Shown piece by piece: positions 27,374-35,620 of a DNA stretch of 64,000 nucleotides (within the stretch, counting starts at the first letter, position 1; every line of letters starts with the position of its first letter). The notes under the pieces are model-generated. The model made no database searches. It was given only the letters and a program-made list of their open reading frames with translations, and was not told where the DNA came from. Source of the DNA: Luteimonas rhizosphaerae (GTDB taxonomy: Bacteria; Pseudomonadota; Gammaproteobacteria; Xanthomonadales; Xanthomonadaceae); contig NZ_NRQR01000026.1 in NCBI RefSeq assembly GCF_002849595.1, positions 450,492 through 514,491 on the forward strand, written 5' to 3'. The position numbers were made by a program, and so were the translations under genes.

Positions 27374-29534
27374 ATGTCCACCGCTCCTGCCCACTGGATC
27401 CGCGCCCATCGGCGCGGCCTGCGTCGTGCCGCGCTCGTCGCGGTCGTGCTGTACGGGCTGTACCTGATCGCCGCCAACGTCTTCCTCAATACCGCGCTCG
27501 GCGAGTCGGTGATCAACCGCAAGCCGGAGCGCTACCACGCGCAGTGGGACTGGGCGATGAGCCTGTATCCCGGTCACATCCATGCGCGCGGCATCCTCAT
27601 GGGCGGGCATGCGCGCACCACGCGCTGGACCGCCGCCGCGCCCGTCGCCGACGGCCGGATCAAGCTGCTGCCGCTGCTGGCGAAGCAGGTGCGCTTCGGC
27701 ACGATCGATGCGCGCGACGTCTCGGTCTTCGTCGGGCGCGCGTCCATAGACCTGCCGTCGACGAAGCGGCCCGGCAAGTCGCCGTGGGTCTTCCATTTCG
27801 ATGCGATCACCACGCCCAGCCTGCGGCGTCTGGATTTCTACGAGGCGCGCGTGACCGGCACCGGCGAGGCGCGGTTCGCGTTCGCCAAGACGCTGGCCGG
27901 TGGCCCGATGGAAGTGCGGCCCTCGTCGCTGACGATGCCCGACGCCGCGCTGTCGGTCGCGGGCATCACGTTGACCGAGGACGCGCAGCTCGACTTCGAC
28001 ATCGCCATCCCGCCGCACCTGCGCGAGCAGGCGGAAGGCGAGGAGAAGCTGGTCCTGCTCGATGCGCACCTGCGTGTCGACGGCCGCGCGCCCGGCATCG
28101 ACCTGGAGGCGCGCGACGACCAGGCCCTGCCGATCGCCGTCCGCGCCGAAGCCGGCCGCGTGAGCGCCGATCTGACGATGGAACGCGGCGTGCTGATGCC
28201 GGGCAGCCGGCTCGACTGGGCGACGCAGGTGCTGGGCCGCGATGCGGACGGCGCTGCGCGTGGATCGCAGCGGCATCGCGGTCGCCGCGCGCGTGCCGCC
28301 GCAGGACGAGAATCCCACCCGCCTGCGCGCCGATCTGCAGGTCGAGGACCGCCGCATCGATCCCGACGACTGGCTCGCGCCGGTGCGGGCGTTGTCGGGT
28401 ACGGTCGACCTGCAGTGGCGCTTCGCGAGCCTGCGGTGGATCGACGCGATGCTGACCGGGCAGGGCTGGCTGACGCTCGACGGCGCGGCCGACATCGAGG
28501 CCGATCTGCGACTCGACCACGGCGAGATCGTCGAGGGCAGCACGTTCGCGATTCCCGCCGCGCAGATGCGCGCCGGCATCCTGGACAACGTCTTCACCGG
28601 GACCGCGCACGCGGCCGGCCGGGTGACGCGCGACGCCGATGCGGGCCTGCGCACGGCGATCGACATCGTCGCGGACCGCTTCGCGCTCGCGTCCGGCGCG
28701 GCGCCCGACACGCTGTACCTGCGCGGTCGCGACCTGCGCCTGGATCTCGTGTCGACCGGCGACCTCGCGCGGTTCCACGAGGACCTGCAGGCGCGGCTGC
28801 GTTTCGACGATGCCGAAGTCCCGGATCTGCGGGCCTACAACCGCTACCTGCCCGAACGCAGTGCGCGCCTGCTCGGCGGGACGGGTGCGGCGAGCGGCGA
28901 CCTGTCGCTCGATGCGGCCGGCGAGATGGTCACCGGGCGCGTGCAGTTGCAGGGCGAACAGGCGCGCATCGCACTCGGGCCGTCGCGCCTGTCGGGCAAC
29001 CTGCAGATCGACAGCCGGCTGGCGCGCTTGCAGAAGACCGGACGCCGCTACGCGCTGGAAGGTTTCGATCTGCGCGTCGACGGCGTGCGCGTCGAGGGCG
29101 GCGACGATGCGCTGTGGTGGGCGCGCTTCGGGCTCGACGATGCCACGCTGGACTGGCGCGAGCCGCTGCAGATCGATGGCCGCGGACGCCTCGACATGAA
29201 GGACGTCAGCGTGCTGCTGGACCTGTTCGCCGAGCGCAGCGCCTTTCCGCGCTGGATCGGCGACCTGGTCGATTCCGGCGAGACCCGCGCGACCGGCCGG
29301 CTGCGCATCCGCGACGACGAGGTCGTGTTCGACCGCATCGCGGCCAGCAACGACCGGATCGACCTGCAGGCGCGCCTGCGCATCGCCGGCGGCGATCCGA
29401 CCGGCGATCTCTATGCGCGCTGGGGCGTGCTCGGGCTCGGCGTCGAACTCGACGACGGCGATCGTACGCTGCACGTCGCCGGTGCGCGCGACTGGTACGA
29501 GTCGCGGCCCGCGCTGCTGCCCGATGCCGACTGA
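27374..29534 (+). pseudogene. AsmA/DUF748-like inner-membrane anchored protein, frameshifted
   Basis: The gene starts at ATG 27374 with a single membrane anchor (ALVAVVLYGLYLIAANVFL) and a long periplasmic part of repeated beta segments, as in AsmA-like proteins (RFGTIDARDVSVFVGRASID, DFDIAIPP, VDGRAPGIDLEARD). The frame runs to about 28250 (WATQVLGRDADG), after which homologous-looking sequence resumes in the next frame (LRVDRSGIAVAARVPPQDEN) and continues to TGA 29532-29534 (WARFGLDDATLDWREPLQIDG, LLDLFAERSAFPRWIGDL). One missing base near 28250 restores a protein of about 720 residues. AsmA-type proteins take part in phospholipid transport to the outer membrane. The family match is by architecture only. 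Confidence 0.7.
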
Positions 29535-29609
29535 AGCGCCGGCCCGGCTGCAGCTGGTCGCAGATGAAACGGTAGGCGTCGCGGGCGACGCGTGGTATCA
29601 AGTCCGCCG

Positions 29610-29684
29610 ATGACCGCCGTCCGCGCCCGCTCGTATTGGTACGCACGATTCCCGACCCTCCGGCGGAGGACGGCGTGCGCGTGA
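29610..29684 (+). CDS. aromatic leader peptide of the DAHP synthase gene
   Basis: A 24-codon frame begins at ATG 29610 and ends at TGA 29682-29684. It encodes SYWYARF at residues 8-14: Tyr-Trp-Tyr, two codons, then Phe. This is what a transcription attenuation leader for an aromatic-pathway gene needs, and the 3' end is followed by a terminator hairpin and then aroG. A GTG 18 bases upstream could extend it. The Shine-Dalgarno sequence is poor, which lowers confidence. Low Tyr-, Trp- or Phe-tRNA charging would stall the ribosome here. Confidence 0.65.
   Translation: MTAVRARSYWYARFPTLRRRTACA
29657..29669 (+). promoter_or_regulatory. leader hairpin inside the aromatic attenuator
   Basis: The perfect stem CCTCC-GGC-GGAGG overlaps the end of the leader peptide reading frame. 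Its GGCGG part (29662-29666) can also pair with CCGCC of the terminator left arm (29716-29720), giving an alternative antiterminator. The switching model is inferred. Confidence 0.5.
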
Positions 29685-29715
29685 CCTGAGCAACGGTTCA
29701 GACGCATCCCGACAG

Positions 29716-29741
29716 CCGCCAGCACCCCTGGCGGTTTTTTT
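29716..29741 (+). terminator. attenuator terminator upstream of aroG
   Basis: A seven-pair stem CCGCCAG / CTGGCGG, loop CACCC, followed by seven T, between the leader peptide stop and the DAHP synthase start 36 bases away. It lies ahead of the gene, not behind one, so it should act as an attenuator. Confidence 0.85.
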
Positions 29742-29777
29742 GTGGCCGCCATCGCCCCGATCTCCCGGAGACACCAG

Positions 29778-30851
29778 ATGGCCCCCCATACCGACGATCT
29801 GCGCATCCGCGCCCTGCAACCGCTGGCCACGCCGGCCGCACTGCTCGACGCGCTGCCCTGCGACGAACTCGCCTCGACCACCGTGGCCGATGCACGCGAG
29901 GCCTGCCACGCCATCCTCCACGGCCACGACGACCGGCTGATCGTCGTCGTCGGTCCGTGTTCGATCCACGATCCCGAGGCCGCGCTGGACTACGCGCGTC
30001 GCCTGCAGCCCTTGCGCGCGCAACTCGGCGATGCGCTGGAACTGGTGATGCGGGTGTACTTCGAAAAACCGCGCACGACGATCGGCTGGAAGGGCCTGAT
30101 CAACGATCCCGGACTGGACGGCAGCTTCCGCATCAACGACGGCCTGCGGCTGGCGCGCGGTCTGCTGCGCGACATCAACCGGCTCGGCCTGCCCGCCGGG
30201 GTCGAATTCCTCGACACGATCTCGCCGCAGTACCTCGCCGATCTCGTGGCCTGGGGCGCGATCGGGGCGCGCACGACCGAGAGCCAGGTGCATCGCGAGA
30301 TGGCGTCGGGGCTGTCGTGTCCGGTCGGCTTCAAGAACGGCACCGGCGGGGACGTGCGCATCGCCGTCGACGCGGTCGGCGCGGCATCGCATCCGCATCA
30401 TTTCCTGGCCGTGACCAAGGACGGCCGCAGCGCGATCGCCACGACGGCCGGCAATCCGGATTGCCACGTGATCCTGCGCGGCGGCGTCCAGCCGAACTAC
30501 GACGCGGCGCATGTCGATGCGGCGGCGCAGGTGCTGGTCGCGCAGGGGTTACGGCCGGCGCTGATGATCGACGCCAGTCATGCCAACAGCGGCAAGCGGC
30601 ACGAGAACCAGCCGGCGGTCGTCGACGACATCGCGCGCCAGCTCGCCGGCGGCGAGGGCCGAATCGTCGGCGTGATGATCGAAAGCCATCTCGTCGCCGG
30701 CAAGCAGGCGCTGGTGCCGGGGCAGGCGCTGGTCTACGGCCAGAGCATCACCGACGGTTGCATCGACTGGGCGACCACGCGCGTGGTGCTGGACCGGCTG
30801 GCGGCGGCCGTGCGGGCGCGCCGCGCACGGGCGGACGCACAGGCAGCGTGA
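29778..30851 (+). CDS. aroG: class I 3-deoxy-7-phosphoheptulonate (DAHP) synthase
   Basis: A 357-residue AroF/G/H-type enzyme. GGAG stands eight bases before ATG 29778. Motifs: IVVVGPCSIHDPEAALDYA (metal Cys), MRVYFEKPRTTIGWKGLINDP, VEFLDTISPQYLADLVAWGAIGARTTESQ, GFKNGTGG, and IDASHANSGKRHENQP (His and Asn), then the C-terminal GVMIESHLVAGKQ. It condenses phosphoenolpyruvate and erythrose-4-phosphate at the entry to the shikimate pathway. Regulation is likely double: enzyme feedback, plus the aromatic attenuator upstream. Which isozyme (F, G or H) cannot be told. Confidence 0.93.
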   Translation: MAPHTDDLRIRALQPLATPAALLDALPCDELASTTVADAREACHAILHGHDDRLIVVVGPCSIHDPEAALDYARRLQPLRAQLGDALELVMRVYFEKPRTTIGWKGLINDPGLDGSFRINDGLRLARGLLRDINRLGLPAGVEFLDTISPQYLADLVAWGAIGARTTESQVHREMASGLSCPVGFKNGTGGDVRIAVDAVGAASHPHHFLAVTKDGRSAIATTAGNPDCHVILRGGVQPNYDAAHVDAAAQVLVAQGLRPALMIDASHANSGKRHENQPAVVDDIARQLAGGEGRIVGVMIESHLVAGKQALVPGQALVYGQSITDGCIDWATTRVVLDRLAAAVRARRARADAQAA

Positions 30852-30910
30852 TGCGTGCGGCCTTTCGGTCGCGTCAGCGCGTGGCGATGGAAGGCCGTTA
30901 GACGCCTGTC

Positions 30911-30928
30911 GCGCGCAAGCGCGCTTTT
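30911..30928 (+). terminator. hairpin with short T-run after aroG
   Basis: The stem GCGC-GCAA-GCGC (extendable to GCGCGC on one side) is followed by four T, 60 bases after the aroG stop. It is a weak rho-independent terminator. Confidence 0.5.
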
Positions 30929-31036
30929 CCACGTCTGCATTGGGGGTGGGTCTGGCGCCGAGGCGCATTCGAAAGAAGTCCAGCCGGCGCGCCTGCAAGC
31001 GCATTGCCGAATCGGGAACCAACGACACACGCCGCG

Positions 31037-32263
31037 TCAGGCGACCTCGCCGGCCGCCACGCCCGACGCCCAGGCCCACTGGAAGTTGTAGCCGCCGAGC
31101 CAGCCGGTCACGTCGAGCACTTCGCCGACGAAGTACAGCCCCGGCACGTGCCGCGATTCCATCGTCCGCGACGACACGCTGTTCGTGTCGACACCGCCCA
31201 GCGTCACTTCGGCCGTGCGGTAGCCCTCGGTGCCGCTGGCGACCAGCGGCCAGGCCTGCAGCAGCGCGGCGGTGTCCTGCAGCTGCGGCGGGGTGTACTG
31301 CTTCATCGGCCGGTTGGCGATCCACACCTCGCACAGGCGCTGGGCGAAGCGGCGCGGCATCAGGTCGGCGAGCACGTTCTTGAGCTCGGTGCCCGGACGC
31401 TCCGCCTGCTGCGCCTGCAGCCACGCCAGCGCATCACGTCCGGGCAGCAGGTCGAGGCGCAGAGCGTCGCCGGGCTGCCAGTAGGAGGAGATCTGCAGGA
31501 TCGCCGGGCCGCTGAGGCCGCGATGGGTGATCAGCATGCGGTTGCGGAAGTTCGCACCGTTGCAACCGGCCTCGACGTCGAGCGCGACGCCCGAGAGCGC
31601 ACCCAGCCGTTCCTGGTGCTTGCCGCTGAGCGTCAGCGGCACCAGGCCGGCGCGCGTGGGCAGCAGGGTATGGCCGAACTGCTGGGCGACGTCGTAACCG
31701 AACCCGGTCGCGCCCATGCTCGGGATCGACAGGCCGCCGGTCGCGACGATCAGCGACGCGCAGCGCAGCGTGCCGATCGCGGTGTCGAGCACGAAGCCGC
31801 CATCGCCGCGACGCGGCGGCTGCACCGCGCAGTGCGTGCGCACCTCCACGCCCGCCCCGTCAGCTTCGTCGAGCAGCAGCTGCACGATCTGCTTCGACGC
31901 GCCGTCACAGAACAGCTGGCCCAGTTCCTTCTCGTGCCAGGCGATGCCGTGGCGATCGACGAGGTCGATGAAATCCTGCGGCGTGTAGCGCGCCAGCGCC
32001 GACTTGCAGAAATGCGGATTCGCCGACAGGTACTGCGCCGGGGTAGTGCCGGTATTGGTGAAATTGCAGTGCCCGCCGCCCGACATCAGGATCTTCTTGC
32101 CGACCTTGTTCGCATGGTCGAGCACCAGCACGCGCCGGCCGCGCTGGCCCGCCGCGATCGCCGCCATCAGCCCGGCAGCGCCGGCGCCGATGACGATGAC
32201 GTCCCAGTCGCCGGTGCCGGAAGGCGGTGGGTGGGTCACGGCGGAAACGGGGGAACGCGACAT
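31037..32263 (-). CDS. BaiN/HI0933-family flavoprotein (YhiN-like)
   Basis: A 408-residue FAD-dependent protein. After a short polar N-terminus it has the Rossmann dinucleotide fold DVIVIGAGAAGLMAAIAAGQRG, then the family hallmark KVGKKILMSGGGHCNFTN, then HGIAWHEKELGQLFCDG, a second dinucleotide segment LIVATGGLSIPSMGATGFGY, and the C-terminal block LYFVGEVLDVTGWLGGYNFQWAWASG. Members are annotated as NAD(P)/FAD-dependent oxidoreductases; the YhiN-type role is not established. It is transcribed toward aroG, convergent. Confidence 0.92.
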   Translation of the reverse strand: MSRSPVSAVTHPPPSGTGDWDVIVIGAGAAGLMAAIAAGQRGRRVLVLDHANKVGKKILMSGGGHCNFTNTGTTPAQYLSANPHFCKSALARYTPQDFIDLVDRHGIAWHEKELGQLFCDGASKQIVQLLLDEADGAGVEVRTHCAVQPPRRGDGGFVLDTAIGTLRCASLIVATGGLSIPSMGATGFGYDVAQQFGHTLLPTRAGLVPLTLSGKHQERLGALSGVALDVEAGCNGANFRNRMLITHRGLSGPAILQISSYWQPGDALRLDLLPGRDALAWLQAQQAERPGTELKNVLADLMPRRFAQRLCEVWIANRPMKQYTPPQLQDTAALLQAWPLVASGTEGYRTAEVTLGGVDTNSVSSRTMESRHVPGLYFVGEVLDVTGWLGGYNFQWAWASGVAAGEVA

Positions 32264-32406
32264 GCGGGCGGCGAAGGAAGCGGGGGCTGGGCAGTGTAGT
32301 GGCTGGCTCCGGGCCGGGACGCGCAGGGCCTCACCACGTCCCGCGCGCGGCCGCTATGCTCCCGCGACCCCGGCCTTCCGGTCGGCGCTGACCGAGCATG
32401 CGACCT

Positions 32407-33621
32407 ATGGATCTGAAGAGTGGCTACCCGTACTGGGCCGTCAACAACGGCCTCATGCATGCGTTCCCGGCAATGTCCGATCACCACCGCTGCGACGTCG
32501 TCGTCGTCGGTGGCGGCATCACGGGCGCGCTGATCGCCGACGAGCTGGCCGCGCATGGCCACGAGGTCGCCGTCGTCGAGCAGCGCGACGTCGGGTGGGG
32601 CAGCACCGCCGCGAGCACCGCGCTGCTGCAGTACGAGATCGATACCCACATGGTCGATCTGGCCAGGCAGTACGGAGAGGCCGACGCGGCGCTGGCCTAC
32701 CGCGCCTGCGCCGACGCGATCGGCATGCTGCACGACAGGGCCCGCGACGTGCGCGACGTCGATTTCGCCCGCAACGAGAGCCTGTACTACGCCAGCCGCC
32801 GGCGCGACGTGGCGGCCCTGCGCGAGGAGCTCGCGCTGCGCCGGCGCCATGGCTTCGACATCGACTGGCTGGCGCCGGACGACATCCGCGACCGGTTCGG
32901 ATTCGACGCGCCGGCCGCGCTGCTCAGCCGGCTCGGCGCGCGCGTCGACCCGTACCGCTTCGCCTACCGGCTGCTGATGCGGCTGGAGAAGCGCGGCGCG
33001 GCCGTGTTCGACCGCACGACCATCGATGCGATCCAGGCGACGTCGCGCGGCGTGGTGCTCGAGACGCCGGCCGGCCTGCAGCTGCGCGCCAAGCACGTCG
33101 TGCTCGCGGCCGGTTACGCGAACCAGCGCTGGCTCAAGCCCAGCGTCGCGCGCAACCGCAGCAGCTACGCCTTCATCACCGATCCGATCGCCCCCGACGT
33201 GCTCGGACCGCTGGCCGACACGCTGGTATGGGAATCGGCGCGGCCCTACCTCTACCTGCGCAGCACCGGCGACGGCCGCCTGCTGATCGGCGGCGAGGAC
33301 GACCACGTCGACGTGCCGGCGCGCCGCGACGCGCGCGTCGAGAAGAAGGCGCGCACGCTGCTGAAGAAGGTCGCCGCGTTGTGGCCGGACCTTGAGCTGA
33401 CGCCGGCGTTCTCGTGGGCGGGCACGTTCGCCGAAACGGCCGACGGGCTGCCGTTCTTCGGCGCGCATGCCGATTCGGGCCCGCGCGTGCATTTCGCGAT
33501 GGCCTACGGCGGCAACGGCATCACGTATTCGATGCTGGGCGCGGGCATCGTGCGCGCAGCGATCGAGCGCCGGTCGCATCCGCTGGCCGCCCTGTTCTCG
33601 TTCGGCCGCCTCGACCGCTGA
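32407..33621 (+). CDS. FAD-dependent oxidoreductase (DadA/glycine oxidase-like, DAO family)
   Basis: A 404-residue single-domain amine-oxidase-type flavoprotein. MDLKSGYPYWAVNNGL starts at 32407; an earlier in-frame ATG is at 32398. The dinucleotide motif is CDVVVVGGGITGALIADELAAHGHEVAVVEQRD, then GWGSTAASTALLQYEIDTHM, and VVLAAGYANQRWLKP. The C-terminal part GDGRLLIGGEDDH, WAGTFAETADGLPFFGAHAD and MAYGGNGITYSMLGAGIV is the usual FAD-binding closure of D-amino-acid-oxidase folds. The substrate is unknown. It is divergent from the BaiN-like gene. Confidence 0.88.
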   Translation: MDLKSGYPYWAVNNGLMHAFPAMSDHHRCDVVVVGGGITGALIADELAAHGHEVAVVEQRDVGWGSTAASTALLQYEIDTHMVDLARQYGEADAALAYRACADAIGMLHDRARDVRDVDFARNESLYYASRRRDVAALREELALRRRHGFDIDWLAPDDIRDRFGFDAPAALLSRLGARVDPYRFAYRLLMRLEKRGAAVFDRTTIDAIQATSRGVVLETPAGLQLRAKHVVLAAGYANQRWLKPSVARNRSSYAFITDPIAPDVLGPLADTLVWESARPYLYLRSTGDGRLLIGGEDDHVDVPARRDARVEKKARTLLKKVAALWPDLELTPAFSWAGTFAETADGLPFFGAHADSGPRVHFAMAYGGNGITYSMLGAGIVRAAIERRSHPLAALFSFGRLDR

Positions 33622-33666
33622 GCACGCGGCACTTCCCGCGGCGGCGCGCGTGCGGATAATCGCGGC

Positions 33667-34431
33667 ATGTCCGCGTCGCCGCCCTGGTTCGTCTACCTGC
33701 TCGAATGCCGCAACGGCAGCTACTACGCCGGCATCACCAACGATGTCGGCGCGCGGCTGCTCGCGCATGCCGGCGGCAAGGGCGCGAAGTACACGCGCGC
33801 CAACCCGCCGGCGCGGCTGCTGGCCACGCGCGCGTATCCGGACCGCGCCGCCGCCTCGCGCGCGGAATGGGCGCTCAAGCGCTTGCCACGCGCACGCAAG
33901 CTGGCTTTCCTGCAACCGCTCGATCCCGCTGCCGCCGGCCTGCCGCTGACGATCCGGCGCGATCCGCTCGACGATCCGCGCGTCATCGCGCTGCTGCAGT
34001 TCCACCGCCACGACATGACCCTGCATTCGCCGGCCGCCAGCATCCACGCGCTCGATGTCGCCGGCCTGCGCGCGCCGGGACTCACGTTCTGGTCGGCCTG
34101 GCGCGGCGACGACCTGCTCGGCTGCGGAGCGCTGCAGGGTCTAGGCGACGGGCAGGGCGAACTGAAGTCGATGCGGACCGTGGCCGCGGTGCAGGGGCAG
34201 GGCGTCGCGTCCGCGCTGCTGCGGCATCTGGTCGATGCGGCCTGCGCACGCGGCTGGCGCCGCCTGAGCTTGGAGACCGGTTCGGCCGCGGCTTTCGCGC
34301 CGGCGCACCGGTTGTACGCGCGCCACGGGTTCGCGGCCTGCGGCCCGTTCGGCACGTACGTGGACGATCCCTACAGCGTCTTCATGACCCGCGCGCTCGG
34401 GGACGGCCAGGACGCCGCGCTCGCCGACTGA
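33667..34431 (+). CDS. fusion of GIY-YIG nuclease-like domain and GNAT acetyltransferase
   Basis: A 254-residue protein with two unrelated domains in one frame. Residues 6-85 are a YhbQ-type GIY-YIG domain: [20 protein letters not shown], an Arg-rich middle with [15 protein letters not shown], and Glu in [19 protein letters not shown]. Residues about 95-245 are a GNAT domain: [64 protein letters not shown] (acetyl-CoA loop), and [28 protein letters not shown]. Both are normally separate genes. No frameshift or stop lies at the joint ([15 protein letters not shown]). The substrate of the GNAT part and any nuclease activity are unknown. Confidence 0.9.
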   Translation: MSASPPWFVYLLECRNGSYYAGITNDVGARLLAHAGGKGAKYTRANPPARLLATRAYPDRAAASRAEWALKRLPRARKLAFLQPLDPAAAGLPLTIRRDPLDDPRVIALLQFHRHDMTLHSPAASIHALDVAGLRAPGLTFWSAWRGDDLLGCGALQGLGDGQGELKSMRTVAAVQGQGVASALLRHLVDAACARGWRRLSLETGSAAAFAPAHRLYARHGFAACGPFGTYVDDPYSVFMTRALGDGQDAALAD

Positions 34432-34492
34432 CGCGCATGGCCGGCATCCGGCGCACTGGCTATAGTGCGGCGCTGCCGTTTCGAGGTCCGCC

Positions 34493-35620
34493 ATGTCACG
34501 TGTCTCCGCCGCTCCGCCCGCCTCCCTGCCGACGGTCGCGCTCGCCGCGGGCGGCACCGGCGGTCATCTGTTTCCCGCCGAGGCGCTCGCGCGCGAGCTG
34601 CAGGCGCGCGGACACGGCGTGGTGCTCTACACCGAGCGCCGCGGTGCCGCCTACACCCAGGCGCTCGCCGGTCTGCCGCATCCCGTGCTGCCGGCGCGCA
34701 GCCTCGACGGCGGGCTCGCCGGCAACGGCGCCGCCGCCATGACGATCCTGCGCGCGACCTGGCTGGCGCGCGCGGACATGCGCCGGCGCGATGTGCGCCT
34801 GCTGGTCGGGTTCGGCGGCTATCCGAGTTTCGCGCCGGCACTGGCGGCCAGAAGTCTCGGTTGCCCGCTGCTGCTGCACGAGCAGGGCGCGCGCCTGAGC
34901 CTGGCGAACCGCAAGCTGCTGCGCTTCGCGGACGGCGTCGCGACCTCGTTTCCGCAGACCGCCGGCCTCGACGGCATCGACGCCACGCACGTCCACGACA
35001 CCGGCAATCCGGTGCGCCGCGCGATCCTCGACGCCCGCGGCGACTATCCGCCGCTGTCGGCGGACGCGCCGCTGCGCCTGCTGGTCGTCGGCGGCAGCCA
35101 GAGCGCGCGCGTCTTCGGCGAGGTCGTGCCGCCCGCGCTCGCCGCGTTGCCGGAGACGATCCGCCGTCGCCTCCAGGTCGCGCTGCAGGTCAAGGGCGAC
35201 GCGGCCGACGCCATCGCTGCGACGCTGCGCGACGCCGGCATCGACGCCACCGTGCGTCCGTTCTTCGACGACATGGGTGCGCGCCTGCGCGACGCCCACC
35301 TGGTGATCACACGCGCCGGCGCGACCACGGCGGCTGACCTGCTGACCGTGGGTCGGCCGGCGATCCTCGTGCCAATTCCGCACGGCGGCTCGCGCGACGA
35401 GCAGCGTCGCAATGCCGACACGCTCGCGGCGGCCGGCGTGGGCTGGTGCGTGCCGGAACCCGAGCTGACGGTCGAGCATCTGACGCGCCTGCTCACCGAG
35501 GCCTTCGAATCGCCGCAGCGCCTGCCCGACGCCGCGCGCGCCGCGGCGGCGCTGGGCCGCCCGCAGGCCGCGTCGGCGCTGGCGGACCTCGTCGCCGCCA
35601 CGCTGCGGCGCCAGGCATGA
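34493..35620 (+). CDS. MurG-like glycosyltransferase, divergent and outside the dcw cluster
   Basis: A 375-residue GT-B glycosyltransferase with MurG motifs: LAAGGTGGHLFPAEALA (first Gly loop), LLVGFGGYPSFAPALAA, LLLHEQGARLSLANRKLL, DTGNPVRRAILDA, LLVVGGSQSARVFGEVVP and the UDP-GlcNAc block RAGATTAADLLTVGRPAILVPIPHGGSRDEQRRNA. MurG adds GlcNAc to lipid I on the inner membrane. The wording resembles alphaproteobacterial MurG, and three positions differ from E. coli MurG: HEQN is HEQG, the ribose-binding Glu in (A/S)EL is Asp, and QQ is EQ. It sits next to a phytoene-desaturase-like gene, away from cell-wall genes, so it may be a second enzyme with altered specificity. Confidence 0.82.
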   Translation: MSRVSAAPPASLPTVALAAGGTGGHLFPAEALARELQARGHGVVLYTERRGAAYTQALAGLPHPVLPARSLDGGLAGNGAAAMTILRATWLARADMRRRDVRLLVGFGGYPSFAPALAARSLGCPLLLHEQGARLSLANRKLLRFADGVATSFPQTAGLDGIDATHVHDTGNPVRRAILDARGDYPPLSADAPLRLLVVGGSQSARVFGEVVPPALAALPETIRRRLQVALQVKGDAADAIAATLRDAGIDATVRPFFDDMGARLRDAHLVITRAGATTAADLLTVGRPAILVPIPHGGSRDEQRRNADTLAAAGVGWCVPEPELTVEHLTRLLTEAFESPQRLPDAARAAAALGRPQAASALADLVAATLRRQA

